DNA from: Armigeres subalbatus
Lineage: Eukaryota; Arthropoda; Insecta; Diptera; Culicidae
Length of the DNA stretch: 64,000 bases
Assembly (NCBI RefSeq): GCF_024139115.2
Contig: NW_026942816.1
Coordinates: forward strand, 489,941 to 553,940
Direction of reading: 5' to 3'
Shown here: positions 22,097 to 32,512 of the stretch, piece by piece
Numbering within the stretch: position 1 is the stretch's first letter
Layout: every line of letters begins with the position of its first letter
Position numbers and translations under genes: made by a program
The notes under the pieces: generated by a model
Databases searched by the model: none
Seen by the model: the letters and a program-made list of their open reading frames with translations, nothing else
What the model was told of the DNA's origin: nothing

Positions 22097-22769
22097 TATG
22101 ATATTTATCTAACATTTCGCAGAGATATCATACTTAAATGAGATAGCATAAGTATATACCTAAATTTTAGACTTATGTTAACCAGTACTATTAGCCAATA
22201 AGTCCAAACTTATGACTTTGTGAATACTGGTAACATTTTCGGAGCTTCGTGAATGTTGGACATCTCATCCGACGGATAATTCCGCTACGACTACTAAGTC
22301 AGTAAATTCCAAAATAAACCTCAAGATAATATATTAAGCCTTCTAAACAACTTTGTAGCATACGATAGGTCTCCATATCTCTCAGATTTCGATAGAACTA
22401 GCTTAACTGGTAGTCTGCTTATGTACACTAAAGTTGCTAAGTTATACATTTCAAACTAAATTTATTTTAACCAAAATAAATGCTTCCGTGACCCACCTTG
22501 AGATTTTTTAGATTGTCAACTTTTTTTCTCGGCGGTCTTCCAGACGCGCTTTGTGATTTTCAAACCACAATCCATTTTCCAGCGGTCTTCTAGACGCGCT
22601 TTGTAGCAATAAAAAACCATTGCATTGTGTTTTTTAATCATCAGATATTTTGACATATTATCAAATTACCAATTGAATTCAACTCACCTTTTGAAATAAG
22701 CGTCAGGATCCAACAAATAACCTAGCAGGATCAGAAAAATATATTAAGCTCGTTTAGTGGAATGATTAA
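22097..22769. other. Unassigned intronic sequence
   Basis: AT-rich, with one short direct repeat (GCGGTCTTCYAGACGCGCTT near 22532 and 22581). No coding signal. Confidence 0.4.
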
Positions 22770-22859
22770 ACCGTCTAAGACGAATTAAGTACTGTCCATT
22801 TAATTCCACCAGTTAACTGGTGGAATTAAATGAACAGTACTTAATTCGTCTTAGACGGT
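22770..22859. repeat. 90-bp near-perfect palindrome
   Basis: Two 45-nt arms with no spacer, centred on CCAGTTAACTGG, one mismatch (22796 region). The arm carries ACCGTCTAAGACGAATTAAG and CATTTAATTCCACCA. The latter is shared with the palindrome at 38679-38774 and the half-copy at 45817-45859, so these form one family. Confidence 0.85.
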
Positions 22860-23039
22860 CTAGCAGGATCGCCAAAATGTGTGGCCCCAAATGGCTGGAG
22901 CGAAATGCAATGACGGCAGCTCTCCGTGGGTGCGTGTGCACGCTACGGAGGTCTGACCAGAAGAGGCCGAGTCATTGCTGGCACTGATTGACACGCTGAG
23001 GTGTTAATGTATAATCACTCGCTGATGGTAATATACTCA

Positions 23040-23580
23040 AACCCCACAGATAGGACTATACTCCGTCACTACTGGGGAGACTCCGGTGCTGCTAGTTGCA
23101 GCCTTCGGCACTCACCTCGCCAAACCTCCCTTGGCAAAGGGATATATCACCTGCTTGCCTAGCTCATCGTCAAAAGAATTGTTTTTTACTTCACTCATTG
23201 TAATTGGGTCCACCTTGTGGCTGCCATCGAATGTCACTGGAGAATTCGCCTTTAATGATCCCATGGTTATCTTTGCATGCCTTACGTCATGCAGGGAGGC
23301 TATGTAAGGGTTGACACTTACGTGTTAATAGCCAGATCAGCGGGAAAGGACATCTGAGCCTACTCCCACCCAGCAGGCAAAGCTTGGTGGCAGGATTGGA
23401 CAGCGTGTTACAAGGCCCGCCACGGTTTCAGGGGACGGAAGACAGCCTAGCCATTAGCCCACCCGCCGTTTCGAGTCAGTATCTCCCAGATCTACTACGA
23501 GAGTAGAATGTCAGACTGCCAGCCCTCGCTTTCACAATATTACGATATCCAAGACAAGGTTCGTTAACACGCGGCCAGAA
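23040..23580 (-). mobile_element. R1-like LINE 5' UTR and ORF1 start fragment
   Basis: In complement this follows 40590-41080 closely: ACTCGAAACGGCGNGTGGGC, AAACCGTGGCGGGCCTTGTA, CAGGNGATANATCC and ATAACCATGGGATCANTAAA. It may belong to the same broken minus-strand R1 copy as 18244-19740, separated by later insertions. Confidence 0.75.
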
Positions 23581-23769
23581 TGCCATTATCTGGATCTCTG
23601 TGGTAATGATCCTGATGTGCCAATCCCTGGGCTCCTGTGCGCTTTGAGCGGCACACGGTCGCTTTAATAGCGCCTGCTTGGGGACACGTGCAGATTTTAA
23701 AAGCCTTTGGACATAGTCCCAATTCGAAGATCTGGGGTGCAATAAAAGGAACCATCATCAACAAGTCAC

Positions 23770-24090
23770 GTGCTCCTTGGTTCTGCGAATGACATCAACA
23801 TCATTGGTGTAGATCGCAAACCAGTGGAAGATGCTTTAAAGCCTTTTAAACGGGAGACTGAAAGAATAGGACTGATCATAAACTCTGTCAAAACTAAGTA
23901 CCTGGTGGCTGGCAGAGAACGGGGCAGCCCAAACGGTGTTGGACGTTAGCTGCTAGGTGAAAAGACGTTTAAGGCGGCAAATTACAGTGGGCTGAACATG
24001 TAGTGCATATGCCTCCGGCAGACCAGCAAAAGTAAAGTTTAGCAGAGAACCTGGAAGAGGACGTCGGTTTCGGGGTAAACGTCAAAATAT
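23770..24090 (+). mobile_element. RTE-like LINE scrap
   Basis: Plus-strand frames read NDINIIGVDRKPVEDALKPF, ERIGLIINSVKTKYLVAGRE, then after a gap LQWAEHVVRMPPADQQK. This is the segment from the RT DD box to the C-terminal block of an RTE element with an internal deletion. Confidence 0.65.
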
Positions 24091-24364
24091 AGTCTCAAAA
24101 TGCGTCGACGTTTCGTTGTCGTTTTGGTGGAATTGATAAATTTTGGCTTTAAAAAAACGGATTAGTTGGTTAACCATGATTCAGTTAAAGAATCGATTTC
24201 TGAAATTATTTCTTCTATGTAAAATAATTGAACTATTCTCAGCTGAAAGTTTATTCAAAACTTGTAAAACTTAAAAAAAAATTGAATTGAATATACTTTA
24301 AAATTTAGTGTAAATTAGATTATTGATTTTCATTGCTTATGACATCCAAATTTCCTCATTCCAG

Positions 24365-24626
24365 CAACATATGTAACTCGAAACCGCAGTGCCTAGAACT
24401 GAGCAAATTGATCAAAGAACGCCTCCCAGAGGCCCGGGTTGCCTGCAAGGTTGGCCGCCGAGGCTCGTTCGAAGTTCAAATCAATGACACCCTGGTTCAC
24501 TCCAAAATCAACTCTCTAGCTTTCCCGGATTATGAGGCAGTGATCAGCAATGCGATAGCCGCCCAGGAAGGTCGTTCGCTAACCAAAGTGAAAGAACAAC
24601 CCATAACGGAGTGTGTGCTCCAATAA
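24365..24626 (+). CDS. MIEN1/SelW-like Rdx family protein, coding exon 2
   Basis: Begins after CATTCCAG at 24364 and completes the split codon as Cys18, giving EYC-NIC: a CxxC redox motif at residues 18 and 21. Then ELSKLIKERLPEARVACKVG, RRGSFEVQIND, LVHSKINSLAFPDYEAVI and the C-terminal ECVLQ before TAA. The pattern G-R-x-G-x-F-E-V-x-I-N and the FP(x)nA/I block are those of human MIEN1 and SelW. The total of 104 aa fits (human MIEN1 115). CVLQ is a CaaX box, as in MIEN1 (CVIL), predicting prenylation and inner-membrane attachment. The ATG at 24333 belongs to intron sequence. It has Cys where selenoproteins carry Sec. The coding length is 53+262 nt, an exact multiple of three. Confidence 0.85.
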
Positions 24627-24684
24627 TGTAGTTCGGATCGATTCAAAACTAGGAAATCTCACTGTGTATATAAATAGAGCTTTA

Positions 24685-27600
24685 TTATTCGACCAACCCT
24701 TCAACCACGCTGTTACAAAACAGCCAATGTTCATCCGAACTGTCCCTGAGTTGGTTCATATGTGACAAGTAGATCCCGAATCGCATTTTACCCTTAAACT
24801 CCCGTGCGATCGTTCTTAGCGGTTCGGTTGTCTTCGCCCCACTTGACTGGTCGATGCAAATCATCTGACACCGAGAACACGGTCCATCGACCGTGAACGC
24901 CTGCTGCCCAACTCTCACCTCTTTCCAGTCGCACTCTTCCATAGCCTGCGGCGTCTCAATGATCAAATTCCCCCGAAAACGATCTACCAACGAGCCCAGC
25001 GTTGGTTCCTCGTACAGGTTGTCCCAGTCCGATACCTTATCGGCCAACCAGCGCACCGATGCTTGATTGATGAGCAAGAATTGCGCCTGGTTGGCAAGAG
25101 CGATTTCCTTTTCCGATTGTTGAAAAGTTCGTACCTCCTCGTCCGATTGTTTCAGCAGCCGTAGACCCGAAATCTGCAGCGCCATGCTGATCCACTCAGC
25201 AACGGCGTCACCGCAGTCGATCGCCTGGACATTGTCCTGACACACTTTGGTTTGGCAGAGCTTAATTCCCTGGGATTCACCGAATAGGTCCATATCGAGG
25301 ACAAAGTCAACCATGCCGGGATGTCTGAGGGTCAGCTCGTTGGTTTTCAGGTTGATCCGTGGTCGAATAAGGCACATTTCCGTAAGCTTCTTCTGTGTTA
25401 GGGCAACTCCATTTTCGTCTACGATGACAAATTCGCGATCGTGCTTGAGCCCTCGGCGATTAAGTGGCCAGCGCGTCGTTACTTTAAAAGCACCGCATGA
25501 TTTGATTGGAAAGAGGCAGATCATCTTGAGGCGAGGTTGATCGTGACTTTTGTATTTGGAAACAATCTGCGCTCGCGTTAAGCCATTGGCAAGAGCTTTT
25601 CTAATGTAGCACTTCTCGATCATGTCGATCAGGCGATTGACATCATCTTCGCGGGACATGTAGCCGAACGAGACCCGAACGGATCCGGTGGGGTGACCTT
25701 CGATGAGATCGTTTGCGTCGCCGCATATATGCCCGGCGTCGAATTGTTTTAGGACGTCGTCGTCCGACAGCTGAAGATGTCGCTGGCATGCACCAGGATT
25801 GCAAAAACAACCGGTTCTGAGTACGATGTTATGGATACTGGCCATGTAGGAGACTTCCGCGAATCCAACATAGCTGCCGTTTTCATGGAGGATGTTGAAG
25901 TTCACAATTCCGCCTTGGAGTCGCTTGTCGCTGAAGTCCGTATCGTGGTAGAGTTTGACAACATCGGTCCCGTTCAAATGTCGGAGAGCTTTTAATCGCT
26001 GATAGCAGTATCTTGCTAGATGGAACGTTTGTCGCGATACACGTTCGATCGACCGCAGTCCAGCGGTGAACGGAATCAATCGTTCAAAAGTTTGGAAGCC
26101 GTTCAGTAGCGCAATGATGGATGTGAACGCGATTGTTCCATCTTCGAAGCGCTCTACGAGGGAATCTCGTTTAACGTGATAATTTTTTCCCGCCATGGCA
26201 ATCTTCACAGTTCCGCCTCCGTAGTATTTTTTAAGCAAATGATCCCTGGCAGTATGATGAACAAGTAGAGCCCCCAATCCAGTCGGATATCTGATGAAGT
26301 TTTGATAGTTTAAGCTATGTACATAGATTCAGTGTATTTGTTTAAAGACTTACCCAAAGATTTTGTAGAACGAAAGACATACGAAGTCAGGTTTGTACTT
26401 GGACAGATCCAGAAAACAAGTCGACACGAAACTTGCGGCATCCAAACATACCCGGAAACGATCCTTTTCATAGCCTGATATACCGTCCGTCTGAATCTTC
26501 CGAATCAACTCCAAGGGGTACTTCCCGCCATTGAAGTTGCATTGTGCTGGAAAGACTAGGAGGGACGACTGCTCACCGCTGGACTGAGTATTCGCGCGAA
26601 GCTGTGCCAGAAGTTCTGCTCGCTCGATTGGGAAAATTCTTTCGGTGTTAACGAGTTCTCGCATCCCCAGCACCGAGGTGTGGCTGTCCCTCAAGTAGAC
26701 GAACGATCCCTTGGTTTCCGCGAAATCATAACTCTCAGCCACCAGCTTTAAACTGGCCGTGGTGCCGGCCGTGAAAACAAGACTGTACTCTGACGATCGG
26801 GTGTTGAAGTGACGCAGGACCCGATAGCGGACCTGATCCAGTAGGTCCTCCGTTGTGCGGCTCGTGTGCGGGTTGCAGTACAGATTTTGGGTGAGGTTTT
26901 CGCAAACGGATCGCACCTGCGATTCCGCATACAGAGTCGTTCCGGCGTGGTCGAGGTAGCATTTTTCTGTTTGCGAATAAAGTAACGAGGATATGTACAT
27001 AGCGAAAATATAGGCAACATAACTCAGATACGAACTTAAGGCAGCACAGCATTGCGACTATAAAGTAAGGTTAGCCTGAGATGTATATTTTACACTATCC
27101 TAAAAGACCTACGTGGATACGATACAGTCTCAAAAAGCTCTTTTTTGTGTCCAGAAAAAGTATTCAAATTAATTATTTGATCTTAGCCAACAGTTGATAT
27201 GCGGCAAATAATAAAATAATTTCATAAAAAATTCCAATCTTTCCTCACATAAAATTTCGTAACTCAAGTTAATTACATGAAGTATATTTTAGGAACTGGC
27301 TAGGCTAGGACTATCTTTCGTAAAATTAAAATAGATTCTACACTATTGGCAGCATGACTCAGCTCTGTACATTTTTCAAACTATTTTCACAGATATTTTA
27401 CAGTTATAATATGTATGGTTATTGGTTTTCATATTGATGACTTGGGCCTCCAAGCAATAATTCGATAAGTTTTTTAAACTCCAGCTATAACCAGCACCAG
27501 CTCCAGGTATAACATTCCTATAATTAGTTAATAATGCTGTATCATGCTGCTGATATTCTCTATGCAGCAAATATGCCGTTTCTACACGTTATCCATATGG

Positions 27601-27698
27601 CAGAAAAAAAAACTTTAAAATAACTTACCCCTCAATCTGCTGAATTCCTTTTCAATTTCAACCGCTTCTTCGGTTGTATATTGACTGTTGAAGCTCAT
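24685..27698 (-). CDS. mal: Molybdenum cofactor sulfurase (maroon-like)
   Basis: Exchanges the oxo ligand of Moco for sulfur, activating xanthine dehydrogenase and aldehyde oxidases. Exons: 27698-27629 ([12 protein letters not shown]), 26966-26354, 26290-24685; junctions phase 1 and 2, all GT-AG (donors GTAAGT/GTAAGT); 762 codons, close to the fly protein. Residues 1-440: PLP cysteine desulfurase fold with [41 protein letters not shown], the PLP lysine K225 in SFYKIFGYPTG across the exon 2/3 junction, and [11 protein letters not shown] (Cys 389-396) carrying the sulfur-donor cysteine. Residues about 500-762: MOSC N and MOSC domains ([23 protein letters not shown]). All key residues are present. 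AATAAA overlaps the stop codon (24686-24681). It is convergent with the MIEN1-like gene. Confidence 0.93.
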
Positions 27699-28479
27699 CG
27701 CAACTTCTACTATTTACAGCAAGGACCTTGGAAGTCAGAAATCATCTAATTAGAGACACCACTTTTCGCAAGCTGATTTCAATCTAACTCAATATCATGA
27801 ATTCTAACCGAAGGAGCATCTGCTGCACCCTGCTACCTATACCTACTATCTGATAACACAGAACTGAGCGGACAAATAGCGTAAAACAGATTGCATGAAT
27901 ATCGTCATCGTCAGAAACGAATACTCATCATAAAATAGGCTGGCAATTATTTCAGCGGCGGCAGAGGAACTTGTTTGTACTCGACTCTAAAGGCTCTTGG
28001 TGATCACTGCTGATAGCGCTAGCGCAGTGCATGTATTGCGTGAGCGACGATGGAGAGGAAACTGACTAGCTGTTGATGATGGTGGTCAAGAAAAAATCAC
28101 ATGTTTGCCGAATCGTTTATTATGGCTGCATAAACACATGGTAACAGACACACGCAGAGAGAGAAAACGAAAATGAATGAGTAATGGAGAGACGCCCTTG
28201 ATGGGAGTTGAAAGTATCATGTATACAAAATAATAACAAGACCGTCTACCCAGCGATAAACAGACTCTAACTTGTTGCTTCGAAAATTTCTATGAAAGAA
28301 TTGAGCTTATTTATCATATTTATGCAGTGTCTGCCTTTCTCTTATACACACATAATTCTGGATTAATTGATAAATGAGATTTTGAACCTTCCTAAAGTAT
28401 CTATACTTGACATTTTTTTTATAAATTTATTTCATAATTTTAAATGTCATAAATGAGCCATTGAGCTCATTGGCTTTTA
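27699..28479. other. Upstream region of mal
   Basis: Contains the presumed mal promoter and 5' leader just right of 27698. No TATA or repeat recognised with confidence. No gene seen. Confidence 0.4.
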
Positions 28480-28625
28480 CATCTGTTCTTTGTTCCTAGC
28501 TCTTTGTTCTTTGTTCTTTTTCGTTGTTCTTTGTGTTCTTTTGTTTTTTGTTCTTTGTTCTTTGTGTACTACGTTCTTTGTGATCTTTGTTATTTGTGTT
28601 CTTTGTTCTTTGCTCTTTGCTCCCA
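28480..28625. repeat. (TTCTTTG)-type pyrimidine-rich microsatellite
   Basis: TTTGTTCTTTGTTCTTTGTG units over about 145 bp. Frames of 78-108 codons across it are composition artefacts. Confidence 0.85.
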
Positions 28626-28849
28626 AGGGGTGCGTCAAAGGGTGCAGACGTCGCAACATCCTCCCCCTCGTGTCCTGTGGATATCGATTCGACGGCAATA
28701 TCACTATTTTCATCCTTCTTACCTTCTACTTCCGCTTACTCGCGATAGCAAACATCAAAAATTGACAATCTGCAAACCACTCTTCTCTTCAAAATACCAC
28801 CCGCGGTTTCCACATCAGTCTGACGCCTGACGATCAACTTCCAACTGGC

Positions 28850-29221
28850 CGGGGTTCTGCCAAATCGCACCAAGCGCCAACAAAAATGTTCTCATTTTTC
28901 TGCCTAACATTTCATTTTACAGATTTAACACATAAATGCGCAATGTTGTTTTAAAACAACATACAAAAATACGTTTAATGTTAATGATTTTAATGATTGT
29001 TTACGTTAACAATATTTTCGACGATTTCTAAAAAAATCGTCTTGCGCCTTTAAGGATTAATTGATCACAAATCGTATCGGATATCGCTCAGCCCCATAAC
29101 TGCGGGTATCCTACAACAAATATAGCTATGAATTGATATGAAATAATTTCCGTTTACTTTTTACGAACAAAACTTCACAAGTCAGTCGAAAAGCCGCTTG
29201 GTGCGGTTTGGCAGAACCCCG
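28850..29221. repeat. 29-bp inverted repeat pair, 314 bp apart
   Basis: CGGGGTTCTGCCAAATCGCA at 28850 is complementary (27 of 29 overall) to 29193-29221. The outer arm joins the left end of a BEL fragment, so this could mark terminal sequence of an element, but no target duplication was found. Confidence 0.6.
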
Positions 29222-29678
29222 AACAACTGTCTTTCAAAGCTTCTCTCTTGTTCACCGGTGCTTCAAGAAAATGGTTCGATGTGACCGACTCCTGCTCCTC
29301 ACTGTCCAACGGCAAAAACGTCAACCAAATGTTCCGCCCTTCAGCCAGTAACGTCATAAACCCATACCCATGTGTGGAGCTGATGGTGGGTTGAGTCTCC
29401 ATTGGGTGTTCATATTAGTGAACGTGTTACTCATGGTGAAGTTAATATTCCGCAGCTGGTACTCGAGCTCTCTCAGTTTTGTATACGGAACCCTGTTCTC
29501 GGATGGACTTCCGCAACTGCTGGCGCTAGCTCAACGGCTTCCTCCTCTGTATCAACACTGTCGAAATAGTCGTCGACATAATGTTTGTTTTGATTGCAGT
29601 TGCCGCTTTCGGGTAGACGCGCCGTTGTTTCCATTGGTTCTTTTTTGGTGCAACCCGTCTGTTACAACCCCGCAGGGT
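29222..29678 (-). mobile_element. Second BEL/Pao element, internally deleted fragment
   Basis: Minus-strand frame includes the RT box stretch NKHYVDDYFDSVDTEEEAVE and VHPRTGFRIQN, then an integrase-end-like stretch LNPPSAPHMG, with little between. It differs from the main BEL copy (EHYVDDMLSSVETEDEAVKL), so it is another family, fused or deleted between RT and integrase. Confidence 0.6.
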
Positions 29679-29679
29679 T

Positions 29680-30164
29680 GTAACAGTCCCCCTCGGTACG
29701 TCGCGAAAGTTCTTGCGGCTTACCATCGCTGCAACCGACATCTAACACGGCAATCTTGGTCGCTGGTCTTTCCAATAGCCCATGTACTGTTTGAACTGTC
29801 ACCCGGCGAACCTGTCCATCCGTAGCTTGGACTGTGCCGATGACACGCCCTCGTGGCCAGCTGTTCCGCGGTAGTTTGTCGTCTACAATGTTAGTGGTGT
29901 TAGGGGCGGTTCGTACTCTGTATCTAGTGGCATGTCAGTAAGCGGTCGTGTGTTCAGAATCATTTCGATTTCCATCAGCATGGAACGAAGGATTTCGTCG
30001 GTTGGTAGACGGGGAGTGCTGAAGTTTTTCATGACTTTCTTCACGGATTGGATCAAACGCTCCCAGCATCCGCCAAAGTGAGGAGCGGCAGGTGGATTAA
30101 ACGTCCATTTAGTGTTCGGTCCAACGAATTCGACCATTAGCTTCTTCTGGTCAAGGTATCTCAT
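29680..30164 (-). pseudogene. BEL/Pao integrase C-terminal part
   Basis: 30164-29883 reads MVEFVGPNTKWTFNPPAAPH and FGGCWERLIQSVKK, LRSMLMEIEMILNTRPLTDM, the end of the integrase core. After a shift the C-terminal DUF5641-like region follows (KLPRNSWPRGRVIGTV, VRRVTVQTVHGLLERPATKI) and stops at about 29680, overlapping the LTR start. Confidence 0.8.
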
Positions 30165-30223
30165 GGCTTCTGTTAGCTCGCGGGAGGCTCCAATGAAGTT
30201 TGTTCCACGGTCACTTATGATTT

Positions 30224-31561
30224 CTAGCGGTGAGCCTCTTCTGGCAATAAAGCGCAGTGCAAATATGTGACGGACATCGGGCCGAAATAATCCACTCCGG
30301 TATAAGAGAAGGGCCGCAGAAATGCCGCTAATCGAGCTTGTGGGAGATACCCCATTGCGGGTGGTTGGGGATTAGCACGTTGAATTTTACAGTACTGGCA
30401 ATTTTTGCGAACCCGTTCGTACTCTGCACGCAGACGAGGAATGTAGAATTTCAGACGAATTTCGTTCATCGTTGTTTGGTGGTTCTGGTGATGGTATTTG
30501 GCGTGGTAATCGGCGATCATCAAACTGGACACATAGTTGTTCCTAGGAAGTATGATGGGATTCTTGGTATACTCGTCAACCCAGGAACATTTACCAATTC
30601 GCCCTTGCACTCGCAGCACGCCGTGCTTATCAACCAATGGGCTGAACTTGTAAAGTGGGCTGAATTTCGGCAAGTTCCTATGCCAAGGCTGCATACGTGG
30701 ACTGTTGTTGTGGAGCATTTGGAGTTCATCCGGGTACGCTTGTTGCTGAACTTGCTGGTAAATGAAGTTCTCAGCACAACTTAGTTCTTCCTGGGTTAGA
30801 GGGCCAAGCTCTGCTACTTCTCGTTTAATACGCCTACGAAGATTACCCACAAAGCGATGCACATATGCCACAGTCCTCATCAGTCTCTTCCATTTGGAGA
30901 ATCGATCGAATGTCAGGAACGTTTCGCTGATTGTGTGATGCGAGACAGTCGTACGCATCTCTTCTTTTGTCGTCCCTTGATCTCCACTAGCTCCTGGCCA
31001 ACTGCCCTCATCTTCCCATAAAAAGTCCGGCCCGCGAAACCAGCGACTGCCAGGCTGGAAGTTTGGTAGTCGTGCCCACTTCGTCCCATCGTCGGCTACG
31101 TTTTCCTTAGTTGGAAGCCATCTCCACTCGCTTACGTGAGTTGTTTCCAGCAGTTCACTGATCCTGAAGGCCACAAACTGGCTATATCGCCTATGATCCG
31201 ACCGGAGCCAGCAAATCACATCACGGGAATCTGACCAGAAAACACGCCGTGTAATTTTCATTCGGTGTGAAGTGGCAATGCATTCCGCTAGACGTGCTCC
31301 TACCACAGCAGCTTGAAGCTCTAGGCGAGGGATCGAAAGAAATTTTAGAGGGGCCACTTTAGTTTTTGCACTAATCAAACTGCACTCAATCTTCTCATCC
31401 TCTTTGAACTTGAAGTAGGCGACTGCAGCTATCCCGTTTTCGCTTGCATCACAAAATATATACAGTTCCACGACGTTGGTTTCTTCGACAGATGTGATTC
31501 GGCGGTAGCATCGTGGAACACTTACTTGCCGTACATTCGGCAACACTCTTATCCAAGTCAT
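30224..31561 (-). pseudogene. BEL/Pao RNase H and integrase N-terminal region
   Basis: 445 codons open: ELYIFCDASENGIAAVAYFK and RLELQAAVVGARLAECIATS (Pao-type RNase H), VIWCLRS-like tether, then HHQNHQTTMNEIRLKFYIPR, CQYCKIQRANPQPPAMGYLP (integrase zinc-binding) and FSYTGVDYFGPM where the integrase core starts. It frameshifts near 30230. Confidence 0.85.
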
Positions 31562-32509
31562 TCACTTCTCAGACAATCTTCCGGCGATTTCATCATCCCA
31601 GCCGCATCCAGAACGCCAAATTTCCTGAAGAAGAATCTTCAAGTAGATCAGATAGTTTGCTATCAGCCCCATGGGGTCATAGATAGCCATCAATGTCTTC
31701 AGAACTTCTCGCTTCGTAGGCATTCTCACGCCAGAAAGCAACTCCGCGTCATGCTTCGGTGATAATCTGAGCACCTTTTCCATGGCCATCTCCTTGCAAA
31801 GACTCATATTCATGTCTGTGGTTTTGTTCTCCAGCAGACGACTAACAACGTTGTTAGAGTTCGACTGCCAGTTTCGTATTTCGAACCCTCCTTGGGAATG
31901 GATGTACCGAACGTCAGTTGCCAACTTCACAGCTTCATCTTCAGTTTCTACGCTAGACAGCATATCGTCTACATAGTGTTCGCTTTTTATGCAATCTACC
32001 GCCCTCGGATACTGTTCCACGAACCTTTCCGCATTCTGGTTCTTGACATAGTGCGCACAACACGGAGAACACACCGCGCCAAATGTCATCACTTGTACTA
32101 CGAATGTTTCTGGCTCGTCTTCTGGATTTCCGCCGTTCCAAAAAATCATTTGGCTTCGCTTGTCTTGGCTTCTCATCTTGACTTGAAAAAACATTTCCCT
32201 GATATCTCCTACGACTGCAACACGATACTCACGGAACTTAAACAGGACTGAAAGCAACGATACTAGCTGATCTGGTCCCGTAAGGAGAAAAGTGTTCAGC
32301 GACACACCGTTAACCTTCGCTGCTGCATCGAAAACAATACGTATTTTCCCGGGCTTGTTATGATTGGTAACCGGGAAAATTAGAAGATACCAATCGTTCG
32401 AATGTTTTTCTTTCTTTTCTTCTGCAGAGAGACGTCGAATGGAGCCTTTCTTTTCGTAGTCAACCATCTTCGTGCACATCGCCAAATGTAGCTGTGGATC
32501 TCGATTCAA
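31562..32509 (-). pseudogene. BEL/Pao reverse transcriptase
   Basis: 315 codons: WYLLIFPVTNHNKPGKIRIV, FDAAAKVNGVSLN, LLTGPDQLVSLLSVLFKFRE, AVVGDIREMFFQVKM (catalytic Asp), TFGAVCSPCCAHYVKNQNA and EHYVDDMLSS (YVDD box). Catalytic Asp residues are visible. It is continuous in phase order with the protease region upstream apart from a short break at 32510. Confidence 0.88.
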
Positions 32510-32512
32510 TCA

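Noticed and set aside
24333..24364. ATG at 24333 as start of the MIEN1-like protein
   Set aside because: It lies in intron sequence before a good acceptor (CATTCCAG) and would lose the VDIEY segment found in the upstream exon.
29370..29825. 151-codon plus-strand frame
   Set aside because: Antisense to BEL coding sequence.
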